Under the pieces are notes generated by a model. The model was not told the DNA's origin. It saw only the letters and a list, made by a program, of their open reading frames with translations, and searched no databases. A stretch of 64,000 nucleotides of DNA from Clostridium hydrogenum (lineage in GTDB: Bacteria > Bacillota > Clostridia > Clostridiales > Clostridiaceae). The translations under genes and the position numbers were made by a program. Positions 29,302 to 38,204 of this stretch are shown here, in pieces (the stretch's first letter is position 1; every line of letters begins with the position of its first letter). The stretch is taken from assembly GCF_021432385.1 (NCBI RefSeq), contig NZ_JAEACT010000004.1, forward strand, positions 620,001 to 684,000. Direction: 5' to 3'.

Positions 29302-31275
29302 AAAGATTTTTATGGCATCGCTTCCTTCTTTTACGAATGCTATAAACTCGTGCAGTTTTGCATGGCACATTATGACTTGACCGCCTATATAGGTCTTTCT
29401 ATCAAATACATGAATCCAGTTGCCGTGAGGCAAATAAACCTCACGCTGTTCCTGTCCCTGTTCAACAATTGGTGCAAATAGGATTTCTTCACCATACATG
29501 TATTGATCCTCTAGCGTATAACAATTCTCATCCTTATAATAATCAAAGAACATGGGTCTAATAATGGGTTTTCCGGTTTTGCTTGCAATGTCCATGTACT
29601 TCTGCGTATATGTTTTCATACGCTCACGGAGTTCAATAAGATTTTTAAGAACAGGATAATTATCCTCTCCAAAGCACCATATTTCATTGTCTCCACCGCT
29701 TGGCTCAATTATGCCAGGATGACGTGAAACATGGTTCTTTGTTCTTATCCTTGAACCGTGAAGCCTCATAATAGGACTAAACAATCCAAATTGAAACCAG
29801 CGTACAATTAGTTCTCTAAAATATTCACTTTCAATATTACCAGACAAGAACCCACCTATATCTGAATTCCACCACGGAATACCGCTCATTGCCATGGATA
29901 AGCCACTCTTAACACTCATTCTAAGAGCTTCAAAACTGGACATAATATCTCCATTCCATACTGCTGCCCCGTACTTCTGGCTTCCTGGATATGCAGCACG
30001 TGTCAAAGAGATTATTTTGTCCTCTCCTTCCGATTTCAAACCGTCATAAAACATTTTCACATAATAATATGGATAAAGCATTGCCGTTTGTGCACCGTTG
30101 CCAAGATAAAATTTCAGATGCCCAAATTGCTGAGGGTGGACCTCTGGTTCTGCTTCATCCAACCAAAAGTTTCGAATACCATAAGCATAATAATTTTTTT
30201 TCACCTTTTCCCATACAAATTCTGCGGTTTTGGGATTCATAGGATCTATAAAAGTCTGCTGACCATAGAAATCAAAGGTACCATACTGTCCATTTTCTGT
30301 ACGAACCAGCATATTACCCTCGCTCATTTCTGAGTAATTTTCGCTTTTAGGATTGATAGTAGGCCATATAGAAACAATGAGCTTAATATTCATTTCTTTA
30401 AGTTCATCACACATAGCTTTAGGGTCCGGCCAATACTTAGGGTCAAACTTCCATTCTCCCTGCTGTGTCCAATGGAAATAATCAATCACAATTGCATCAA
30501 TGGGAATGCCTCGTTTTTTATATTCACGTGCAACCTGGAGCAAATCCTCCTGAGATTCATAACGCAGCTTACACTGCCAGAAACCTCCTGCCCAATCTGG
30601 AAAATCCGAAGCATAACCAGTTAGGTCACAATAAGTTTTCATAACATCTGCTGGAGCCTCACCAGCGTATACAAGATAGTCCGCCTGATAGGCACTGTAT
30701 GATGTCCACATAGTATGATTGTTCGTCAGCTCACAGCGTCCGGGAGAAGGGTTGTTCCAAAAGAATCCATAACCCAAAGATGAATACACCACTGGAAGGG
30801 CAGACTTTGTGTTATAATGAAGCAAATTACAGGTACTTCCTTTGCGATCGAACTGATCCTCCTGTTCCTGTCCTAATCCGTAAAAATGCTCACCTTTATT
30901 TGCATCGAAAATTACCTTAACCTGATAATGATCACCTTCACGATGGACATTTCTTGTGGTATAATCTCCTTCAAATTTAGTGTGAAGTATCTGCTTACCG
31001 TTACGGAAAAATGATATGATACCTCCATACCAAATGTTTCCCGCTTCAATTTTTGCAGAAACCATGCCGTTTGTAATAATTGCCTCTTTTTCATCACCAC
31101 TAACAACACACTGATGCTCTGTTTTTGGCGGCAAAAGTGTCCATGATTCCTCTGAAAGCTTAGCATTTTTAGTTGACCTGCAGCGCAAACAGTTTTCTCC
31201 ATACGCCTCAATCACTGTAAGCTCATCCTTACGTTCAAATATGATTTTATCCTCATATAATGTTATTTTCCCCAT
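29293..31275 (-). CDS. GH31 alpha-glycosidase
   Basis: A 660-residue cytoplasmic enzyme. The GH31 nucleophile Asp is in NFWLDEAEPE (about residue 374) and the acid/base Asp in AVWNGDIMSSFEAL (about 444). GIPIDAIVIDYFHWTQQGEW and IPWWNSDIGGF are further family signatures. The N-terminal beta-sandwich (residues 1-225) and C-terminal sheet domains are present. The 'WLDEAEP' nucleophile loop differs from classical KTNFGE alpha-xylosidases, so substrate specificity (alpha-glucoside, galactoside or xyloside) is not settled. It is divergent from the AraC regulator at 31484. Confidence 0.88.
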   Translation of the reverse strand: MGKITLYEDKIIFERKDELTVIEAYGENCLRCRSTKNAKLSEESWTLLPPKTEHQCVVSGDEKEAIITNGMVSAKIEAGNIWYGGIISFFRNGKQILHTKFEGDYTTRNVHREGDHYQVKVIFDANKGEHFYGLGQEQEDQFDRKGSTCNLLHYNTKSALPVVYSSLGYGFFWNNPSPGRCELTNNHTMWTSYSAYQADYLVYAGEAPADVMKTYCDLTGYASDFPDWAGGFWQCKLRYESQEDLLQVAREYKKRGIPIDAIVIDYFHWTQQGEWKFDPKYWPDPKAMCDELKEMNIKLIVSIWPTINPKSENYSEMSEGNMLVRTENGQYGTFDFYGQQTFIDPMNPKTAEFVWEKVKKNYYAYGIRNFWLDEAEPEVHPQQFGHLKFYLGNGAQTAMLYPYYYVKMFYDGLKSEGEDKIISLTRAAYPGSQKYGAAVWNGDIMSSFEALRMSVKSGLSMAMSGIPWWNSDIGGFLSGNIESEYFRELIVRWFQFGLFSPIMRLHGSRIRTKNHVSRHPGIIEPSGGDNEIWCFGEDNYPVLKNLIELRERMKTYTQKYMDIASKTGKPIIRPMFFDYYKDENCYTLEDQYMYGEEILFAPIVEQGQEQREVYLPHGNWIHVFDRKTYIGGQVIMCHAKLHEFIAFVKEGSDAIKIFDI

Positions 31276-31483
31276 ACAATATCCTCCTTAGGCATCTTAA
31301 ACAAGTTTTAATTTTAGCAGAGCTTTATAAGGCTTCTCCATATGTATACTATATCTTTTTTTGCAGATATACGCTTTACTTATTATCACTAAAACTGATA
31401 CTATATTGACATCTTGCTTCAACATGTTAAACTGAATTAAAACATAGATAAATGAGAAAATATATAGAAGGAAGCATTACAAA

Positions 31484-32386
31484 ATGATAAATCATAGTAA
31501 ACTAACAAATAATACCTATAAGGAAAACGTCTCACACATAATTGAAAACCGCCCTTATTCCATACATCAAACTCATGTGGCAGCCAATAATAATCTGGTG
31601 TTATATCAGCATTGGCACGACGAGATTGAGATTTTTTATCTTGAACAAGGTGAAATTGAATTTGCCATTGAAGATACCCAATTCTGTATTCATGAAGGTG
31701 AAGCCCTTCTTATACCACCAAACCTGCTGCACATGGCTACAAAAACAAATAATGAGACATGTAGCTTTTTTGCCTTGGTCTTCAGCCAGGTTTTATTTAC
31801 TGAAGCCTTCACCAATGCTACATATGCACGTTTTGTACAACCTTTAAAACATAATGGGCTTATTTATCTTTTTAAATTTTCACCAAATATATCTTGGCAG
31901 AATAAGGCTTTACTTTTGCTAAAAAAAATCCTATGCTTCTATGGACGACAGGATATTGATACTTGGGAATTAGAGCTTCATGGGCTATTATATCAATTAT
32001 GGAATCTGTATTATTTAAATCATATGACATCCGTCTCTTTATCAAGTAACTATGTAAAATTATATGGTAAGCTGAAACCTTCTATAGAATATATTCATGA
32101 AAATTTTTCATTCGATATGACAATAAGCTTGCTGTCCAAGCAGTCAGGCTTATGCACTGGTACGTTTTGTCGATACTTTAAAGAACTGACTGGATTAACC
32201 ACCTTTAATTACTTAAACCGATTTCGAATCAGAAAAAGCTGTGAGGCACTGCTAAACACGAGTTTAAATATTACTGAAATTGCTAATATGAGCGGTTTCA
32301 ACAACATCAGTTATTTTAACCGCTCATTTTTAAAACATGTAAAATGTAAGCCCTCGGAATATCGTAAACAGAATATGAAATTATAA
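31484..32386 (+). CDS. AraC-family regulator with cupin sensor
   Basis: A 300-residue regulator. The cupin domain (about residues 35-130) has YQHWHDEIEIFYLEQGEIEF and HEGEALLIPPNLLHMA. The C-terminal two-helix-turn-helix domain has ISLLSKQSGLCTGTFCRYFK and ITEIANMSGFNNISYFNRSF. It is divergent from the GH31 gene across a 208-base gap and is the obvious candidate regulator of it. Confidence 0.87.
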   Translation: MINHSKLTNNTYKENVSHIIENRPYSIHQTHVAANNNLVLYQHWHDEIEIFYLEQGEIEFAIEDTQFCIHEGEALLIPPNLLHMATKTNNETCSFFALVFSQVLFTEAFTNATYARFVQPLKHNGLIYLFKFSPNISWQNKALLLLKKILCFYGRQDIDTWELELHGLLYQLWNLYYLNHMTSVSLSSNYVKLYGKLKPSIEYIHENFSFDMTISLLSKQSGLCTGTFCRYFKELTGLTTFNYLNRFRIRKSCEALLNTSLNITEIANMSGFNNISYFNRSFLKHVKCKPSEYRKQNMKL

Positions 32387-32419
32387 TGGTTTAACCATGT
32401 GTTTATAACATAGACCTTT

Positions 32420-33004
32420 CTAAAGTCTAATTTGAATTCCCTGAAATGCATAATTTATTAATTCTTTTACAAAAGCACTGTCAATTACTTCTCCTGTTAT
32501 CAATAACCTATAGAACACAGGCCCCCAAATTAAATCAATAATTACCTCTACATTCAAATCCGTTCTCAATTCTCCTCTTGAAATTCCACGTTCCAAAATT
32601 TGCTTTGAAATATTTCGGCGAGGTGTAAAATATGCATTACGATATATATCTGCTAATTTAGGATCATATTGTCCTTCAGCTATTATTTCAGTAATTACGT
32701 TTCCTTTTCTGGTCGTTAAAAACTTTACAAAATTATCTACCTGAATAAACATATCTTCAACGGTTGATCCAGTATTAGGTATTGGAAGTTCTACATTAGT
32801 AGCATTTAAAAATCCATCCATAACAACAGCTGCTTTATTAGTCCACCATTTATAAATAGTAGCTTTGCTTACATTAGCCCTTTCAGCAATCTTTTCAACG
32901 GTTATCCCTGCAAAGCCATTTTCAATTAATAATTCATATGAAGCATTAAGAATATCTGATTTTGTTTTTTCACTTCGAGGGCGTCCTAATTTTTTATCCA
33001 TCAT
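32420..33004 (-). CDS. TetR/AcrR-family repressor
   Basis: A 194-residue protein. The N-terminal HTH (ILNASYELLIENGFAGITVE and ISKATIYKWW-like ANVSKATIYKWWTNKAAVV) is of the TetR type, and the C-terminal ligand domain resembles TetR_C_33. Divergent from an MFS exporter, with a double palindromic operator in the shared intergenic region, it very probably represses both itself and the exporter. Confidence 0.9.
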   Translation of the reverse strand: MMDKKLGRPRSEKTKSDILNASYELLIENGFAGITVEKIAERANVSKATIYKWWTNKAAVVMDGFLNATNVELPIPNTGSTVEDMFIQVDNFVKFLTTRKGNVITEIIAEGQYDPKLADIYRNAYFTPRRNISKQILERGISRGELRTDLNVEVIIDLIWGPVFYRLLITGEVIDSAFVKELINYAFQGIQIRL

Positions 33005-33076
33005 AAATTATACCTCCTGTTATATTGAAAACTATACGTATATTATACATTAAAAATTTTTAAAAATACACTTTAC

Positions 33077-33128
33077 AATACTGAACGTTTAGTATATTAT
33101 ATAATATATAAACTAAACGTTCAGTATT
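33077..33128. promoter_or_regulatory. Paired TetR operators between repressor and exporter
   Basis: The left site ACTGAACGTTTAGT and right site ACTAAACGTTCAGT are near-palindromes and exact reverse complements of each other. They extend to a perfect 17-bp inverted pair (AATACTGAACGTTTAGT) separated by 18 bases of alternating AT. The geometry fits two TetR dimers covering divergent promoters. Confidence 0.8.
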
Positions 33129-33193
33129 TATATGTAAAACTGCAATTATTTTTATTATGAAAAATTTGAATTTTTAACGAGGAGGAATTTTTA

Positions 33194-33310
33194 ATGAAGG
33201 TTGTAGCTTTTAATGAAAGTCCTGTTAAGACAGGAAACACTTATCATGGAATAAAAATAGTTATTGATGAAATTGAAAAGGAAGTGAATTATTATGGAAA
33301 GCTTAAATAA
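33194..33310 (+). pseudogene. N-terminal remnant of a NADPH-dependent FMN reductase, now a leader ORF
   Basis: A 38-residue ORF starting MKVVAFNESPVKTGNTYHGI behind a strong GAGGAGGAA ribosome site. This is the start of the flavodoxin-like FMN reductase family (MKxxxFNGSPRKxGNT), including the phosphate-binding loop, but the frame stops after residue 38. The exporter ATG lies within it, at 33294. The rest of the gene has been deleted. The remnant may now drive translation of the exporter by coupling. Confidence 0.7.
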
Positions 33311-34490
33311 TGATTTTGTGAAAAATAAGATAGAAAATAAACCTGTACTAAGTAATTTATTAATTATGGTTATGGCTATAGCTTGTGGGGTCACTGTAGC
33401 AAATTTATATTATATACAGCCATTGCTTGCAGATATAGCTAAAACATTTAATGTCAGTGAAGTTAATGTAGGTTTTGCAGCAATGCTTACACAAATAGGA
33501 TATGCAGTTGGAATGATATTTATATTACCTCTTGGAGATATAAAAGAAAGAAGAAATTTAATAACAGTAATGCTTTTACTTTCAGTACTTTCCCTTACAA
33601 GTATGTTTTTTTCCAATAATATCTCTATGCTAATAATTTCTTCTTTTGCAGTTGGTTTTACTTCTATTATCCCTCAGCTTCTTATTCCATTGGCAGCTCA
33701 GTTATCTCCCCCAAAGGAAAGAGGTAAAATAATAGGAACTGTCATGAGTGGTTTATTAATTGGTATATTAGTGTCACGCACATTCAGTGGAATTTTGGGT
33801 GGTTATTTGGGATGGAGAATGGTTTATATTATTGCAGCAATTATGATGATAGTTCTTATGATTGCTTTAAGAAAATTAATACCTGTAAGTAAACCAGTTT
33901 CTAACATTAATTATATTGAGTTATTAAAATCAACGATAGGATTAATAAAAACAGAATCACTCTTAAGAAAAGTTTCTATTAACGGAGCTATGATGTTTGC
34001 AGCTTTTAGTGCATTTTGGACATCACTTACATTCTTACTTGGAAGTTCCCATTATAACATGGGGTCTCAGGTAGCCGGCTTATTTGGCTTAGTCGGAATC
34101 GTCGGTGCTTTTGCTGCTCCATTAGTTGGAAGAATGGCTGACAAAAGAGGTTCTAGATTTGTCACAGGAATTTGTATAACTATTGTAATAATTTCTTATG
34201 TATTATTTCTTTTTCTTGGCTTTAAAATATTAGGATTAATTTTAGGCGTTATATTGCTTGATTTAGGCGTTCAATCTGGTAATATTTCCAATCAAACCAT
34301 AGTTCATTCTTTAAATGAAGAAATGCGCAACAGAATTAATACTGTTTACATGGTAAGCTTTTTTCTAGGAGGCTCACTAGGTTCCTTTTTAGGCTCTTAT
34401 AATTATGCACACTTTGGATGGTATGGAGTTTGTATTTTGGGAATAGCAACTCAAATTATAGCAGCTATTGTTCATAAAACTGCCAAATAA
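33294..34490 (+). CDS. MFS transporter (12-helix exporter)
   Basis: A 398-residue membrane protein with about twelve helices. The MFS loop 2-3 motif is readable as LPLGDIKERRNLITVMLLL, and a related loop 8-9 motif as VGRMADKRGSRFVTGI. It is similar in layout to YdhP/NepI-type drug exporters. It starts inside the preceding 38-residue remnant and probably relies on its ribosome flow. Control by the divergent TetR repressor is strongly suggested by the operators. Substrate unknown. Confidence 0.88.
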   Translation: MESLNNDFVKNKIENKPVLSNLLIMVMAIACGVTVANLYYIQPLLADIAKTFNVSEVNVGFAAMLTQIGYAVGMIFILPLGDIKERRNLITVMLLLSVLSLTSMFFSNNISMLIISSFAVGFTSIIPQLLIPLAAQLSPPKERGKIIGTVMSGLLIGILVSRTFSGILGGYLGWRMVYIIAAIMMIVLMIALRKLIPVSKPVSNINYIELLKSTIGLIKTESLLRKVSINGAMMFAAFSAFWTSLTFLLGSSHYNMGSQVAGLFGLVGIVGAFAAPLVGRMADKRGSRFVTGICITIVIISYVLFLFLGFKILGLILGVILLDLGVQSGNISNQTIVHSLNEEMRNRINTVYMVSFFLGGSLGSFLGSYNYAHFGWYGVCILGIATQIIAAIVHKTAK

Positions 34491-34524
34491 TTTTGTAAAT
34501 TTATAATGTAATAGCTAATTAAAA

Positions 34525-34568
34525 TTATCACAAGGACTAACTTTATTAAAGTGAATCCTTGTGATAAA
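34525..34568. terminator. Bidirectional hairpin after the MFS gene
   Basis: TTATCACAAGGA pairs with TCCTTGTGATAA around a 20-base loop. It terminates the exporter and also ends the minus-strand YHK scar 1 just to its right. Confidence 0.6.
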
Positions 34569-34579
34569 TATAACTTACT

Positions 34580-34603
34580 TTATTTATGGTATGGTTCTCC
34601 GTA
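34580..34603 (-). repeat. YHK-tail scar 1 (codes Y-G-E-P-Y-H-K-stop)
   Basis: The minus strand reads TAC GGA GAA CCA TAC CAT AAA TAA. Upstream in frame are a dozen further residues (ending SLRYTR) before a stop, so no complete gene remains. It is one of seven such tails between 34.5 and 45.4 kb, all in this orientation. Confidence 0.65.
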
Positions 34604-34660
34604 TCGGGTATACCGTAGACTTCTTATGCTGCTGACAGTTCATTAAGTTTATTATTCAAA

Positions 34661-35098
34661 TTAAATTATGTTATCTACCAATTTTTTAAATAGTCTAATA
34701 AAATTTCCACGTTCCTGACTATCATCAAAAACTTGTAACATTGAGTTTATTATTACTACTTCTTCTCTATAATGTTCATCTAATGCCTGCTTCCCCTTGT
34801 CAGTTAATGCTAATCCAAATGAACGTAAATCTCTTTCACTTATAATTCGTTTTAATAATTGTTTTCTTTCCAATCGATTTACTGCACTTGTCAATGTACT
34901 ACTAGGAATGTTTAATAATTTACTAATTTCTCTAAGAATAATATCAGGGTTTCTTCCTACAATTTTTAAGATATTTACTTCTAATACCGTAGCGCCTTCT
35001 AATTGCTTTGTGCATATATTCAATTTATTGCTTTGTAAAAGCTTTTCCCACTGTTCAGCTAGTACTTTAACCTGTTGCTCTATACCACTATCTCCCAT
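34661..35098 (-). CDS. MarR-family regulator
   Basis: A 145-residue winged-helix protein: ISKLLNIPSSTLTSAVNRLE is the recognition region and KQLLKRIISERDLRSFGLALT the wing. It lies 15 bases downstream of a nitroreductase in one operon. A perfect palindrome overlaps the operon start, so autoregulation is likely, perhaps in response to redox or aromatic compounds. Confidence 0.87.
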   Translation of the reverse strand: MGDSGIEQQVKVLAEQWEKLLQSNKLNICTKQLEGATVLEVNILKIVGRNPDIILREISKLLNIPSSTLTSAVNRLERKQLLKRIISERDLRSFGLALTDKGKQALDEHYREEVVIINSMLQVFDDSQERGNFIRLFKKLVDNII

Positions 35099-35113
35099 CT
35101 TTTACACCTCATT

Positions 35114-35935
35114 TTAATATCTAATAAGCCCAATATAAATATAATTATCAGGAATATTATAGTTCTTAGGCTCTTCTTGGTCAATACAAATAGTAGGTTT
35201 ACGCCCCTCTTCAATACATGATAAGTAAAAATGAGCTATAAAAATTCCAGCATCTATTTTATAACATTCTGATTTTTTATTTATCTTTGTAAAAAATAGT
35301 GCATTGCTATCGTCTATAATAACACGTACAGGCTGTCCATTATCTGCCGATGGAGCAAGTGATGACATATAGAGTATTTTTTTTATTGATGATTCTTTTA
35401 ATAAATATGTACTACAATCATTTTCCCAATCTTTATAAAAGCAAATTTCCCTAATATCCTTTCTTTTAGTAGTGCTCAGTAATTTTCTCATTCCATTATT
35501 GTAAAAGCTTTTTTCTGCATAACCTAAAGCAATTACAATAGCAATTTCTTCATTTCCATTTACTTTACAAATAGACTTTATTTTTTCCTTATTATAAGTA
35601 CCAAGCCAACATGTACTTATTCCTTCATTTTGTAATTCAAGAATAGCTTGCTCCAAAACGAAACCTATATTTTCCATGCAACCATCTTTACTTTCTGTTA
35701 TTCCAATAATACAATGTGGAGCATTATTTTTTATCATTCCTCCCATAAAACCTATACCAGTTGTTTTAACAATTTGTGGTTCAGTAATTAGCTCAAGCCT
35801 CACACTAATATTAGAATTTAAAGGTTTTAAACCCTGTAGGATTAATTTAACCTTTTGTAAGATTTTCGGACTTAATTGTTGCCCAGAATATTTTCTTGTT
35901 GATACCCTATTAGTTATCGCATTATATAGATTCAT
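35114..35935 (-). CDS. Nitroreductase-family protein (TM1586 type)
   Basis: A 273-residue protein formed of two half nitroreductase units. AITNRVSTRKYSGQQLSPKI is the usual FMN-binding start, followed by GFVLEQAILELQNEGISTCW, and the second half contains SSLAPSADNGQPVRVII. This matches the putative TM nitroreductase family. FMN-dependent reduction of nitro or quinone compounds is probable, substrate unknown. First gene of the operon with the MarR regulator. Confidence 0.85.
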   Translation of the reverse strand: MNLYNAITNRVSTRKYSGQQLSPKILQKVKLILQGLKPLNSNISVRLELITEPQIVKTTGIGFMGGMIKNNAPHCIIGITESKDGCMENIGFVLEQAILELQNEGISTCWLGTYNKEKIKSICKVNGNEEIAIVIALGYAEKSFYNNGMRKLLSTTKRKDIREICFYKDWENDCSTYLLKESSIKKILYMSSLAPSADNGQPVRVIIDDSNALFFTKINKKSECYKIDAGIFIAHFYLSCIEEGRKPTICIDQEEPKNYNIPDNYIYIGLIRY

Positions 35936-35956
35936 CCACGATTCCTCCTCATTTTT

Positions 35957-36017
35957 ATTTTACGATAATCGTAAAATACTATATTTTTATTATACTTATC
36001 TAAGTTATTACTGTCAA
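35957..36017 (-). promoter_or_regulatory. Promoter and MarR operator of the nitroreductase operon
   Basis: The minus strand shows TTGACA (36012-36017), a 17-base spacer and TATAAT (35989-35994), a near-perfect sigma-A promoter. Immediately downstream is the palindrome ATTTTACGATAATCGTAAAA (35957-35977), which would block transcription when bound. The MarR protein of the same operon is the natural binder. Confidence 0.8.
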
Positions 36018-36109
36018 CGTATATTATACATCTATTATTCCATCCATAATAGATGTCGAATGCAACTCAATATATACATAATTACTTCATATTTTAATTC
36101 TAAACAAAC

Positions 36110-36150
36110 AAAAGAAGGAGAACCCACTCAGCTAGTAGTTTTCCTTCTTT
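36110..36150. terminator. Hairpin E1, duplicated at 36588
   Basis: AAAGAAGGAG pairs with TTCCTTCTTT around a 20-base loop, with A-rich sequence before and ATTAATTATGAAATATTTCT after. The same stem type and the same trailing sequence recur at 36588-36634. It may be a bidirectional terminator or the end of a small RNA. Confidence 0.55.
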
Positions 36151-36325
36151 ATTAATTATGAAATATTTCTGCAGTTTTTCATCAAAGTATATTTATATAC
36201 TGACAATATCCTTCTTATCTTTTATAGTCATCTTACTTATAATTTATTTAGGTTATAATACAATTTTAAATACCTATTACGTGTGTTAAAATCACTAATA
36301 TCAATGCTTTTTAGTAAAACCTACG

Positions 36326-36349
36326 TCATTTATGGTACGGTTCTCCGTA
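36326..36349 (-). repeat. YHK-tail scar 2 (Y-G-E-P-Y-H-K-stop)
   Basis: The minus strand reads TAC GGA GAA CCG TAC CAT AAA TGA, with an in-frame stop three codons upstream. Flanking CTACGT/ACGTAG could form a stem. Confidence 0.65.
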
Positions 36350-36587
36350 ACGGATTTAACGTAGACTTAGTTATTTTATCTTTTCCAACTCACTTTCTAA
36401 ATAATTTAATGCACCATCCTTACTATCTGCCTCAACATGACCTAATAGTAAGAACCTTAAAGCAGCTTTAACTACCAATATATGACTACTTGTTATTAAG
36501 CAAATATCTTAACTAAGCTATGCCTTTGTGCTAAAATATATGGATTAATTTAAAGTCTTAGCCTACTATATTTTAATTGTAAACAAA

Positions 36588-36634
36588 AATAAGGAAGGAG
36601 CCTCCCCATTATTAGAGGATTATCTTTCCTTATT
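36588..36634. terminator. Hairpin E2, duplicate of E1
   Basis: AATAAGGAA pairs with TTCCTTATT, with an inner GCCTC/GAGGA stem, followed by GCTTATGAAATATTTCTG as after E1. The 35936-36702 gap contains only the MarR operator, E1, scar 2 and E2. Confidence 0.55.
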
Positions 36635-36702
36635 GCTTATGAAATATTTCTGTATCTTTTTGTAAAAGCGCAGCTAGACATATCCAAATTTTTATATAGA
36701 AG

Positions 36703-37596
36703 TTATACTCCCTTTTCTAATACTGGCACATAAATATCCATTACAGTGTCTATAGTTGGATGACACCTTTCATCATAATATTCAAAATCTAATTTTGCTT
36801 CATCAAATATATATCCACTATCTTTAAACCACTCTTCAAATATATATTTCCAAGTTTGTTTAATCACATTAGCAAACTCATTATTCAAAGTTTCAGTACC
36901 TGTATTAACTGGTGGAGTTGTAAATACAGCATAAGTTGCTTCTGGAACCTCAACTGTAATCATATCATCAGTAACATCGTTAAAATTATCAACTATAACT
37001 CCAAGCATATAAGTTGCTTCTCCGTTATCATTGCTTGATGGAATACATAAACCAACCTCACCGTGTTTTGGTGGATTTAATATTTTATACATTTTGCTTT
37101 CTAAATTTTCACCATCATAATTAATCCAAAAAGAAGCTACATCTTTTGTATAGTTACCGTTAGTTATATTAGTTTTAATACCATATCCTGCAACCTTAAA
37201 TGCAGATTTTTTAATAATAGTTGGATTCATAAAATCCCCTCCAAATTCTAACATTAATTTCTTTCCCAAACACCTGTCCATACGCTTTAAATACTGTGTA
37301 GGGCTAAATCCAAATTCTTTTTTAAAAGCTTTTGAAAAACCATTATGAGTGTCAAATCCGTACTCTAAAGCTATATCTATTATTTTCTTACCATTAAATA
37401 AATCTTTTGCTGCCAATGAAAGTCTTCTTTTTTTTACATACTCCATTAAAGTCATCCCTTGGTTAATATTAAACACTCTTGAAAAATGAAATGTAGAATA
37501 ACCACACTCATTAGCTATTATTTCTGGTGTTAATTCATTTTTTATATTTTCCTCAATAAATTCGATACATAGTACTATTGCGTCATTATAATTCAA
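36703..37596 (-). CDS. AraC-family regulator with GyrI-like effector domain
   Basis: A 297-residue protein. The N-terminal double HTH has IIANECGYSTFHFSRVFNI and IDIALEYGFDTHNGFSKAFK. From residue 120 on there is a GyrI/BmrR-type ligand domain (IIKKSAFKVAGYGIKT, then VEVPEATYAVFTTPP and WKYIFEEWFKDSGY). Such proteins bind amphipathic drugs or dyes. A paralogue with the same architecture lies at 40186. Confidence 0.88.
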   Translation of the reverse strand: MNYNDAIVLCIEFIEENIKNELTPEIIANECGYSTFHFSRVFNINQGMTLMEYVKKRRLSLAAKDLFNGKKIIDIALEYGFDTHNGFSKAFKKEFGFSPTQYLKRMDRCLGKKLMLEFGGDFMNPTIIKKSAFKVAGYGIKTNITNGNYTKDVASFWINYDGENLESKMYKILNPPKHGEVGLCIPSSNDNGEATYMLGVIVDNFNDVTDDMITVEVPEATYAVFTTPPVNTGTETLNNEFANVIKQTWKYIFEEWFKDSGYIFDEAKLDFEYYDERCHPTIDTVMDIYVPVLEKGV

Positions 37597-37793
37597 ATTC
37601 TCACCAACCCTTTCCCCACGTGGTAACTATAGTATAACATTGCAAATATAATAAAACTGTTCCTAATTTGCTAAATTATAATAAAAAGATACCTGATTAA
37701 AAGAAGAAGAACCCCCATCATTAAGATTAAATATCTTTTTGACTTTGGGCTATTGGTGAATTATCTCACTATAGCTAGGTGGTAGTATTGAAT

Positions 37794-37955
37794 ATGTTTG
37801 ATACTTTTGTAAAGTGTGCATCAATTGTTTATGTGATTAATTTAGTTTTAAAACATAACCTTTTTATACATTACTTAAAAATTAAGATTAAGTTCCTTGG
37901 TCTTGATATAGAAGTTAAAAGCAAAGAAAAAAGTGCCCCATCCTACAAAGAGTAA
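37794..37955 (+). CDS. 53-residue membrane peptide, candidate type I toxin, copy 1
   Basis: Too short for usual gene callers. The product begins MFDTFVKCASIVYVINLVL, a single hydrophobic helix. It continues with basic KHNLFIHYLKIKIKF and a conserved tail GLDIEVKSKEKSAPSYKE. GGTGGT lies upstream as ribosome site. The box GGGCTATT (37747-37754) upstream pairs with AATAGCCC (37992-37999) downstream. A minus-strand RNA overlaps its 3' end. A paralogue with roughly 80 percent matching residues is at 43937. I do not recognise the family. Confidence 0.7.
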   Translation: MFDTFVKCASIVYVINLVLKHNLFIHYLKIKIKFLGLDIEVKSKEKSAPSYKE

Positions 37956-38055
37956 CACTTTTTCTTAATTAAGCTTCAATTAATTTTATCTAATAGCCCT
38001 AAAACAAAATAATTTTTCCAAAGATTTCTTAGTGTTGACGCACTAAGCTTTTCTT
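37927..38055 (-). ncRNA. Predicted antisense antitoxin RNA, copy 1
   Basis: The minus-strand extended -10 TGATATAAT (38062-38070) would start an RNA near 38055. Its 5' end folds as CTTAGTGCGTCAACACTAAG. It ends at a hairpin inside the toxin 3' codons (AAAAAGTG paired with CACTTTTT, then T6). It overlaps the last 29 bases of the toxin ORF. Confidence 0.6.
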
Positions 38056-38180
38056 ATTTATATTATATCAGAACTTATATAAACATTTGCTTTTATAATT
38101 TATTTAGGATATGATACAATATATAACACTACCACCTTTCTTAAAACCAGTCACATCAACAGTTTAAGAAAAGGTCTACT

Positions 38181-38204
38181 TCATTTATGGTACGGTTCAC
38201 CCTT
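38181..38204 (-). repeat. YHK-tail scar 3 (K-G-E-P-Y-H-K-stop)
   Basis: The minus strand reads AAG GGT GAA CCG TAC CAT AAA TGA. Downstream on that strand is a terminator-like hairpin: ACCTTTTCTTAAA pairs with TTTAAGAAAGGT at 38134-38175. The 23 bases on the other side are shared with scar 7. Confidence 0.65.

Noticed and set aside
31276-31483. TTGACA at about 31404 as a full promoter for the AraC gene
   Set aside because: The -35 is good, but no convincing -10 lies 16-18 bases downstream.
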